Shown here: in pieces, positions 1 to 5,140 of the stretch
How the letters are laid out: the number at the start of each line of letters is the position of its first letter
Position numbering within the stretch: the first letter of the stretch is position 1
Notes under the pieces: generated by a model
Seen by the model: the letters and a program-made list of their open reading frames with translations, nothing else
Database searches by the model: none
What the model was told of the DNA's origin: nothing
Assembly (NCBI GenBank): GCA_022710245.1
Contig: JAKLHH010000359.1
Coordinates: forward strand, 1-7,329
DNA length: 7,329 nt
Direction of reading: 5' to 3'
Source: Myxococcota bacterium
Lineage (GTDB): Bacteria; Myxococcota; Polyangia; GCA-2747355; JAKLHH01
Position numbers and translations under genes: made by a program

Positions 1-621
1 GATCTCGTGGAGCAGCCTGGCGAGCTTGGCCTGACGCAGGATGGTCTTGAAGTCCGCGCTGGCGGTGATCTCGAGCTGCTCGGCCCGGTAGAGGCACGCC
101 TGCACCTGCGCGACGTTGTAGCGCGCGAGGAGCGCCAGCGGATCCTCACCGCCGTGGAAGACCTGCAGCCGCTGGCGGTCGATCACGTCGGCGTAGAGGT
201 CGGCCTCGACCTCGGCCCACGGGCGACCGAGCTCCTCCGCGAGGCGCGCCTTCACCTCTGCCTCGCCCTGCTCGAAGAGGCGGTCGCGGTCGCGGACCAG
301 CGGGTGGAGCGGCGCGGCCGCGGCGAAGACCCGCAGGCGGAGCTTCGCTGCCCTCCCGGTCCGGTCGCTGTCGAAGTCGCTCTGGTCGTCGAGGAGCTTG
401 CAGAAGGCGCGGACGCGCCGCGGATCGCAGTCGGGCTCGTCGGCGAAGATCGCCTCCACGTCGCGGTGCAGCTCGCGCCGGCGGCGCCCTGCCCCCTCGC
501 GGTAGAGCGCGAGCATCCGGACCGCGTAGCCGGCGTAGTGGGCGTGGGCGCGGCGGGTCAGCCGGTCCGGGCACGCTCGCCCTCGCTCATAGGCGACGAT
601 GGCGAGGTCGCTCGTAAGCAT
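1..621 (-). CDS. DUF790 / Bax1-type nuclease subunit, C-terminus cut by window edge
   Basis: The first 207 residues are visible; the gene continues past base 1. The N-terminus MLTSDLAIVAYERG, the PDRLTRRAHAHYAGYA stretch and the later YNVAQVQACLYRAEQLEITA and DFKTILRQAKLARLL segments match my memory of the DUF790 family, whose archaeal member Bax1 binds XPB helicase and is a structure-dependent nuclease. The family's nuclease core is C-terminal, so the catalytic residues probably lie outside this window and cannot be checked. The ATG at 621 is preceded by GGAGGAG (630 to 624), a strong Shine-Dalgarno four or fewer bases away, which fixes the start. The gene begins 35 bases inside the 3' end of the helicase gene, in another frame, so translational coupling and a 1:1 complex are likely. 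The family call rests on sequence recall plus the helicase partnership. Confidence 0.9.
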   Translation of the reverse strand, partial: MLTSDLAIVAYERGRACPDRLTRRAHAHYAGYAVRMLALYREGAGRRRRELHRDVEAIFADEPDCDPRRVRAFCKLLDDQSDFDSDRTGRAAKLRLRVFAAAAPLHPLVRDRDRLFEQGEAEVKARLAEELGRPWAEVEADLYADVIDRQRLQVFHGGEDPLALLARYNVAQVQACLYRAEQLEITASADFKTILRQAKLARLLHEI

Positions 622-1948
622 CGCTCCTCCGTCGCTGGCGCGAGCGCGCCACCTCGTGCGTGTCCTCGCAGACGACCTCGTAGAGGGTGGCCACGGCGTC
701 GCCGGAGCGGCGCAGGATGCGCCCCAGACGCTGCTTGGCCTGCCTCGTCGAGGCCTGACCACCGATCACCACGGCCACCTTCGCCTCCGGCACGTCGACG
801 CCCTCGTCCAGCACCTGGTTCGCCACGATGACCGGGAACCGCCCGGCGGCGAACCCCTCGAGGACCTCGAGCCGCTCGCGCTTGCGCGAGTGCGAGAGCA
901 GGGTCGGCACCAGGAAGCGCAGGGAGACGTCCAGCGCCATCCGGTTCGAGCCGGCGAAGACGATCACCCGCTCGCCCGCGTGCAGCCGGAAGATGTCCTC
1001 GAGGACGCGGAGCTTCTCCTCGGCCCGATCCTCGATCGACTTCATCAGGAAGTACGCGCGCTGCACCTTGCGGGCCTCGGGGTCCTTGCCGGACTCGGCG
1101 CAGAGGTCCTGCCAGCTGTAGGTCGGCAGGTCCTTGCGCCGGCTGGCGATGAAGAGCCGCACCTCGCGGCTCGCCTCGTCGTGGCGGGCCTGCTCCTCGG
1201 CGGTGAGCGCGACGGGGACGCGGACGATGCCATAGTCGGCGAGGGTGCGGCCCTTGACCTCGGCGACGCTGACGCGGGAGACGATGGGACCGATCAGGTG
1301 ATCGAGGTCCGCGTGGAGGCCGTCCGAGCGCTCCGGCGTGGCGGTGAGCCCGAGGCGGAGCGGCGCCGCGCAGAAGAGCGCCGCCTCGCGCCGGCAGCGG
1401 CCCGGCAGGTGGTGCACCTCGTCGAAGATGACCAGGCCGAAGAGGGTCCCCATCACCGGCATCTGGGCGTAGGCGCTGTCGTAGGTGGTGACCGTGACGA
1501 CCTTGAGGTTGTAGGTGTTGTCACCGACGATCCCCGCGTCGTACTCGAAGGCGCGCAGGATGCGTCGGTGCCACTGGTACATCAGGTCACGCACCGGCGC
1601 GACGACCAGCGTGCTGACTCGCGCCTCGGCCATCGCCGCGAGCGCGACCTCTGTCTTGCCGGTGCCGGTCGGCATCACGACCAGCCCGCGGCCGCCCGCG
1701 CCCTGCCAGGCCTCGAGCGCGCGCCGCTGCTCGGGCCGGAGCTCGGGGAGGGCGACCTGCCCCCACTCCACCCGCGGCGGGGCCGGCACCTCGTCCACCA
1801 CGCGGAGCTCGCAGCGCCTCCCGAGCGCCGTCCGCAGCTCCCGGTAGTGGAGCGCCGGGCAGCGCCACGCCGGGACCCGCGGGTCCCAGGTCCAGATGCC
1901 CTCTCCGAGGAGCGACACGACCGCCTCGGCGTCGAGCCCCCTCAGCAC
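587..1948 (-). CDS. XPB/Rad25-like SF2 DNA helicase
   Basis: ATP-dependent DNA helicase of superfamily 2, likely acting in DNA repair with the DUF790 protein encoded just downstream. In the 453-residue form from GTG 1948 the motifs are in order: ELRPEQRRALEAW (70-82), Walker A PTGTGKT (93-99), TYDSAY (155-160), DEVHH (176-180), LTATPER (201-207) and, in the second RecA domain, VLDEGVDVP (379-387) and QRLGRILRR (406-414). The linker between RecA domains and the short N-terminal damage-recognition-like segment with WDPRVPAWRCPALHYREL resemble the archaeal XPB layout. The XPB RED signature after motif III reads RSD here (207-209). The true start is probably upstream: codons before GTG 1948 encode LSYDRGTLVL, which resembles the conserved XPB N-terminus, and that GTG lacks a ribosome binding site. 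The frame is open up to a TAA at 2027-2029 but has no ATG, GTG or TTG in that stretch. Confidence 0.93.
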   Translation of the reverse strand: MLRGLDAEAVVSLLGEGIWTWDPRVPAWRCPALHYRELRTALGRRCELRVVDEVPAPPRVEWGQVALPELRPEQRRALEAWQGAGGRGLVVMPTGTGKTEVALAAMAEARVSTLVVAPVRDLMYQWHRRILRAFEYDAGIVGDNTYNLKVVTVTTYDSAYAQMPVMGTLFGLVIFDEVHHLPGRCRREAALFCAAPLRLGLTATPERSDGLHADLDHLIGPIVSRVSVAEVKGRTLADYGIVRVPVALTAEEQARHDEASREVRLFIASRRKDLPTYSWQDLCAESGKDPEARKVQRAYFLMKSIEDRAEEKLRVLEDIFRLHAGERVIVFAGSNRMALDVSLRFLVPTLLSHSRKRERLEVLEGFAAGRFPVIVANQVLDEGVDVPEAKVAVVIGGQASTRQAKQRLGRILRRSGDAVATLYEVVCEDTHEVARSRQRRRSDAYERPRHRRL

Positions 1949-2006
1949 GAGGGTGCCGCGATCGTAGCTCAGCGACGGGGCTGTGGCAGCGCGGTCGATG
2001 GCGCGA

Positions 2007-2011
2007 CTCCA
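2007..2011 (-). promoter_or_regulatory. Shine-Dalgarno-like TGGAG upstream of the helicase
   Basis: On the minus strand TGGAG (2011 to 2007) lies seven bases before an in-frame ATC codon (1999 to 1997), which would begin IDRAATAPSLSYDRG and so include the conserved YDRG N-terminus. Neither the GTG at 1948 nor the in-frame CTG at 1972 has a comparable site. This site is therefore the best start signal for the helicase, but it would require a very rare ATC initiation codon or a base error at the third position. Confidence 0.35.
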
Positions 2012-2023
2012 GGTCGTGACGGT

Positions 2024-2052
2024 GTGTTAGCCCCGCGCGGCGGGACGCGCAA
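2024..2052 (-). promoter_or_regulatory. Weak sigma-70-like promoter candidate for the helicase operon
   Basis: Minus-strand TTGCGC (2052 to 2047) and TAACAC (2029 to 2024) are separated by exactly 17 bases and point at the helicase. Each box matches only three of six consensus bases, so the spacing and position are the main support. A transcript from here would have a leader of under 25 bases before the candidate start at 1999. Confidence 0.22.
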
Positions 2053-2061
2053 GTCCCTGCA

Positions 2062-2085
2062 GGCTCCTGGCGCGGCTCCTGGCGC
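2062..2085. repeat. Perfect 12-bp tandem duplication in the divergent spacer
   Basis: The unit GGCTCCTGGCGC occurs twice back to back (2062-2073 and 2074-2085) and is followed by a partial GGCGC. It lies between the helicase and acyltransferase genes, 26 bases before the acyltransferase ATG. A period of 12 is near one helical turn, so it could be a paired binding site, or a simple replication-slippage duplication. The rest of the spacer shows only a five-base-pair hairpin, CCCGC/GCGGG, at 2032-2044. Confidence 0.6.
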
Positions 2086-2110
2086 GGCGCTTGCTGCGAG
2101 CAGGCCGACG

Positions 2111-3262
2111 ATGTCGATCCACACCGGCGGTCGGGCCACGCGCACCGACGGAGACCTGGGGCCATTTTCCGGCCACGACGAGGCGAGCACCGCGTGCCCT
2201 CGGCCGACGCCGACCGGGGCAGTCGCGTGGGTGGACTGGACGCGGATCGCGGCCATCTTCGCGGTCGTCCTCCTGCACAGCGCCGCGCCGCTCCTCCTCC
2301 GCTACCGGGCCGACCCCGCGCGCTGGTGGATCGGGAACCTCTACGACTCCGCCGCGCGCTGGTGCGTGCCGGTCTTCGTCATGCTGAGCGGCAAGCTCCT
2401 CCTCGGGCGCGAAGAGCCCCTCGGCGTGTTCTTCCGGGCGCGGGCCCGCAAGGTCGCCCTCCCCTTGCTCGCCTGGAGCGTGATCTACTTCGTCTGGGGC
2501 CGCCTCCGCGGGCGGCGGTGGAGCCTGTGGACGCTCCCCGCGCTCCTCCTCGGCCAGCCGGTCTACTATCACCTCTGGTTCCTCTACCTCATCCTCGGGC
2601 TCTACCTGCTGACCCCCATCGTCCGCGCCTACCTGCGCGCGGCCACCCCGGCGACCAACCACCTCCTGCTCGGGCTCTGGCTGATCTGGGGCTCGCTGCT
2701 GCCCGTCGTGCAGCCGCTGGTCGGCCCGCGGCTCGCCTTCGCACCCGGGCTGGCCAGCACCCCGCTGAAGCTCCTCGGCTACTTCCTCCTCGGTTTCCTC
2801 CTCGGTGACCTGCGCCTCCAGCGGCGCGGCCTCGGCGTCTGCCTGGCAGGGTTCGGGCTCGGGTTCGCGCTCACCGCGGGCGGCACCTTCTACCTCACCG
2901 CGATCCGCCAGGCCGGCGTCTTCGACGGACTCCTCTACGAGTACTTCGGCCCCGGCGTGGCGATGATGTCCGTCGCTGCCTTCCTGCTCCTCCGCAACCT
3001 CCGCGCGCGCTCGCCCGCCGGCGCGGACCGACCGAGCTCCCCTGCGCTGAGCGCCGTGGGTAGCAGCGTCCTCGGCGTCTACCTGGTGCACGCGATGATC
3101 CTCGACCTCGTCCGCTCGGGCCTCCTCGGCTTCCGCCTGACGCCGACGACCCTGCCTCCCCTCTTCGGCGTGCCGCTGCTCGCGGCGGTCGTCACCGCGG
3201 CCTCACTCGCGCTCGCGCTGCTGCTGCGTCGCACGCCCTGGCTGCGATCGCTGGTGCCCTGA
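2111..3262 (+). CDS. Acyltransferase-3 family membrane acyltransferase
   Basis: A 383-residue integral membrane protein with about ten hydrophobic helices, the usual size for acyltransferase family 3 (OafB/Oac/OatA-like transmembrane domain). These proteins move acyl groups, usually acetyl, across the membrane onto surface glycans, lipopolysaccharide, peptidoglycan or secondary metabolites. Helix 1 carries the family RX10H motif, R45 to H56 (WTRIAAIFAVVLLHS). Other family-like stretches are FVMLSGKLLLG (89-99), YYHLWFLYLILGLYLLTPIVR (from 152) and GVYLVHAMIL near the end. The target glycan cannot be read from sequence. The start is taken at ATG 2111; its ribosome binding site is poor, and the GTG at 2231, just before helix 1, is an alternative that drops a 40-residue polar leader. 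The stop overlaps the next start by one base (TGATG), so the two are coupled. Confidence 0.9.
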   Translation: MSIHTGGRATRTDGDLGPFSGHDEASTACPRPTPTGAVAWVDWTRIAAIFAVVLLHSAAPLLLRYRADPARWWIGNLYDSAARWCVPVFVMLSGKLLLGREEPLGVFFRARARKVALPLLAWSVIYFVWGRLRGRRWSLWTLPALLLGQPVYYHLWFLYLILGLYLLTPIVRAYLRAATPATNHLLLGLWLIWGSLLPVVQPLVGPRLAFAPGLASTPLKLLGYFLLGFLLGDLRLQRRGLGVCLAGFGLGFALTAGGTFYLTAIRQAGVFDGLLYEYFGPGVAMMSVAAFLLLRNLRARSPAGADRPSSPALSAVGSSVLGVYLVHAMILDLVRSGLLGFRLTPTTLPPLFGVPLLAAVVTAASLALALLLRRTPWLRSLVP

Positions 3263-4332
3263 TGCGCCAGCGGCTCCTCCCGGCGCTGGTGCTCGTGCTC
3301 GCCGCGGGTCACGCCAGGGGCGAGCCTCCCGTCGCGTCGGCGCGGGGCGGCGAGGTGCTGCGCACCGTGCCCGAGTTCACCACCTTCATGGCGCTCGCGC
3401 GCTCCGCCTGGGCGAAGCGCTCCAAGGCCGCGGCCTGGCGCGACGCTGCTCCGGGGGTGCGCGAGGTCCGCGTCCGCTCCAGCGTGGACGGGAGCCTCCA
3501 GCCGGCGCTCTTCTTCGACTCCGGCTCGCGGCGCGCGAAGCCGCTCCTCGTGGTGCTCCATAGCTGGAGCGCCGACTACCGGCAGCACGACGGCATCCCT
3601 TACGCGCTCTGGGCGGCGCGCAACGACTGGGTCTTCATCCACCCCGAGCACCGTGGACCCTACCACCGCCCCCAGGCGACCGCGTCGCGGCTGGCCCAGC
3701 GCGACGTCCTCGACGCGCTCCGCTGGGCGCGGCGTCACGCACGCGTCGACCCCGCGCGGATCTATCTGGTCGGGTTCTCTGGCGGCGCGATGACCGCGCT
3801 GGTGCTGGTCGGTCGCTACCCCGAGCTGTGGACCGCCGCGGTCGCCTGGGTGCCGGTCTTCGACCTCGCGCGCTGGTACGGCGAGACCCGCCACAAGCGA
3901 CGCTTCGCCCGCTACGCCGCCGACGTCAGCCGCTCCTGCGGCGGCGCCCCGCTGCCGCGGAGCCGCGCCGAGGCCGAGTGCCTCCGCCGCAGCCCGCTCC
4001 GGCACCTGGCCGGCGCGCGCGGCCGGCGCGTGCGCGTCTACCTCGCCGCGGGCCTCGCGGACCCGTTCGTCTCGCCGCTCCACTCCGCGCTGGCCTTCAA
4101 CGTCCTCGCCGAGGCGCCCGACCGCCTGCGACCGGATCAGCTCGCGAGCATCGCGGCGCACCGCCTCCCCGCCGGGCTCGCGCCCCCGCCCGACGACGCG
4201 ATCTACGAGAGCGCGGGCCGCCCGCTGCTCCTCGAGCGCCGCTCCGCGAACGTCACGCTCCGCCTCTTCTCCGGCAAGCACGACGTGCTATACAACGCTG
4301 GCCTGCTGTGGCTCTCGCTGCAGCGCCGGTGA
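3262..4332 (+). CDS. Secreted alpha/beta hydrolase, prolyl-oligopeptidase/esterase type
   Basis: A 356-residue alpha/beta hydrolase with an N-terminal signal peptide (MRQRLLPALVLVLAAGHARG), so probably periplasmic or exported. The fold is marked by PLLVVLHSW (94-102, oxyanion region), FIHPEHRGP (125-133), and the nucleophile elbow GFSGG (171-175) with Ser173. The likely acid is Asp267 in GLADPFVS and the likely base His340 in SGKHDVLY; these two are inferred from order and motif. Cys226 and Cys240 could form a disulfide, consistent with export. Family members include S9-like peptidases, feruloyl/acetyl esterases and deacylases, so the substrate is open. Its place directly after an acyltransferase, sharing a one-base start/stop overlap, and before a D-Ala-D-Ala dipeptidase favours an envelope substrate such as an acyl ester or peptide. 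Confidence 0.87.
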   Translation: MRQRLLPALVLVLAAGHARGEPPVASARGGEVLRTVPEFTTFMALARSAWAKRSKAAAWRDAAPGVREVRVRSSVDGSLQPALFFDSGSRRAKPLLVVLHSWSADYRQHDGIPYALWAARNDWVFIHPEHRGPYHRPQATASRLAQRDVLDALRWARRHARVDPARIYLVGFSGGAMTALVLVGRYPELWTAAVAWVPVFDLARWYGETRHKRRFARYAADVSRSCGGAPLPRSRAEAECLRRSPLRHLAGARGRRVRVYLAAGLADPFVSPLHSALAFNVLAEAPDRLRPDQLASIAAHRLPAGLAPPPDDAIYESAGRPLLLERRSANVTLRLFSGKHDVLYNAGLLWLSLQRR

Positions 4333-4342
4333 GATACTCCTC

Positions 4343-5080
4343 GTGAAGCTCTGCAGACATCCCGCGAGAGGGGCGCTGCTCGTGGTCAGCCTGGTCGCCT
4401 GCGCGGCCGACGCCAGCGGGCGCGGCCAGTCCGTCCAGCCTCCGAGCCGCCTCCGTGCAAGACGCGCAGCGGCGCGACCGATCATCTCCGACGAGGGCCT
4501 CGTCGACGCCAGCGTCAGCGCGCCGGGCGTGCTGGTCCGGCTCAAGTACGCCTCGCCCGGCAACGTCCTCGGCGCCGCCGTCTACGGCGAGGGCCGCGCC
4601 TGCACCCTGCGAGCGGGCGCGGCGTTGAAGCTCGCCAGCGCCCAGGCCGCGCTCGAGCGCGTGCACCCCGGCTGGCACCTGCTGATGCTCGATTGCCTGC
4701 GCCCGCGCGAGGTCCAGCGCCAGCTCTGGCGCCTCGTCGTCGGTACCCCGCGCCAGCCGTACGTGGCGCGGCCCGACACCGGCTCGATGCACAACTTCGG
4801 CGCCGCGGTCGACCTCAGCATCGCTGACGAGCGCGGCGTCCCCCTCGATATGGGCACCGCGCCCGATCACTTCGGCCCCCTCGCGCAGCCTCGCCGCGAG
4901 CGGGCCTACCTGCGCGCGGGCAAGCTGAGCGCAGAGCAGCTCGCGAACCGTGCGCTGCTGCGGAAGGTGATGCTGGCCGCGGGCTGGCGCCCGCTCGCCA
5001 TCGAGTGGTGGCACTTCGAGGCCTTCCCGCGCCCCTATGTGCGGGCGCACTATCAGCTGGTCGAGCGGTTCCCGGGCTGA
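4343..5080 (+). CDS. VanX-like D-alanyl-D-alanine dipeptidase, predicted lipoprotein (M15D)
   Basis: A 245-residue zinc dipeptidase that should cleave free D-Ala-D-Ala. The VanX/DdpX set of residues is complete: LDCLRP (Arg120, the VanX Arg71 equivalent), SMHNFGAAVD with zinc ligands His150 and Asp157, and EWWHFE with catalytic Glu221 and zinc ligand His224. The N-terminus has a basic start, a hydrophobic run and the lipobox LVAC with Cys20, so the mature protein should be lipid-anchored, unlike cytoplasmic VanX. The residue after Cys20 is Ala, compatible with outer-membrane sorting. The GTG start at 4343 is 10 bases after the previous stop, with GGTGAG (4329-4334) as a weak ribosome binding site; this start preserves the signal peptide. 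No vanS, vanR, vanH or vanA gene is nearby, so peptidoglycan turnover or D-Ala recycling is likelier than glycopeptide resistance. M15 carboxypeptidase activity is an alternative. Confidence 0.92.
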   Translation: MKLCRHPARGALLVVSLVACAADASGRGQSVQPPSRLRARRAAARPIISDEGLVDASVSAPGVLVRLKYASPGNVLGAAVYGEGRACTLRAGAALKLASAQAALERVHPGWHLLMLDCLRPREVQRQLWRLVVGTPRQPYVARPDTGSMHNFGAAVDLSIADERGVPLDMGTAPDHFGPLAQPRRERAYLRAGKLSAEQLANRALLRKVMLAAGWRPLAIEWWHFEAFPRPYVRAHYQLVERFPG

Positions 5081-5086
5081 GCCCGG
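5072..5086 (+). terminator. GC hairpin spanning the dipeptidase stop codon
   Basis: CCGGGC (5072-5077) and GCCCGG (5081-5086) form a perfect six-base-pair stem with the stop codon TGA as the three-base loop. No T-run follows, so this is not a classic intrinsic terminator; it may mark the end of the envelope operon or protect the transcript 3' end. Confidence 0.3.
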
Positions 5087-5102
5087 TCTGACTCGCCGCG
5101 GA

Positions 5103-5131
5103 TGGTCGCTCGCGCGTGGTACGCTCGCGCC
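5103..5131 (+). repeat. Imperfect direct repeat upstream of the PhzF-like gene, with a -10-like element
   Basis: TGGTCGCTCGCGCG (5103-5116) is followed at once by TGGTACGCTCGCGCC (5117-5131), the same sequence with one inserted A and a last-base change; the shared CGCTCGCGC recurs at a 15-base spacing. The second copy contains TGGTACGCT, which resembles an extended -10 box, but no convincing -35 is present at 16-18 bases. It could be a paired operator or chance similarity in GC-rich DNA. Confidence 0.3.
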
Positions 5132-5136
5132 GGAGG
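5132..5136 (+). promoter_or_regulatory. Shine-Dalgarno GGAGG deciding the start of the PhzF-like gene
   Basis: GGAGG lies four bases before ATG 5141. It selects that ATG over the in-frame ATG at 5102, which has no ribosome binding site and would only add a 13-residue leader encoded by the repeat region. Confidence 0.75.
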
Positions 5137-5140
5137 TCTC

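Noticed and set aside
7..598. Plus-strand open frame over the DUF790 gene
   Set aside because: Exact antisense of the DUF790 reading frame, which has a strong ribosome binding site and family-like sequence.
599..2110. Long plus-strand open frame running across the helicase and into the acyltransferase frame
   Set aside because: It is antisense to a helicase with complete motifs; its own translation is low-complexity (Arg, Glu, Ala, Leu, His, Asp-rich) with no motif. Only the part from 2111 on is real.
2027..4281. Two minus-strand open frames of 354 and 400 codons opposite the acyltransferase and hydrolase
   Set aside because: Compositionally skewed antisense translations typical of high-GC genes; no motifs, and the sense strand encodes clear protein families.
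4286..4294. TGCTATACA, an extended -10-like element inside the hydrolase gene
   Set aside because: It encodes part of the conserved-looking DVLYN segment, and no -35 box lies at the right distance; the dipeptidase gene is better explained as operonic.
4343..5080. Vancomycin-resistance cluster
   Set aside because: Only the VanX-like enzyme is present; no VanH, VanA, VanR or VanS gene adjoins it, and the lipoprotein signal argues for an extracytoplasmic role.
5102..5140. Earlier ATG at 5102 as the start of the PhzF-like gene
   Set aside because: No ribosome binding site before it, and the added residues come from a direct-repeat region, whereas ATG 5141 has GGAGG four bases upstream.
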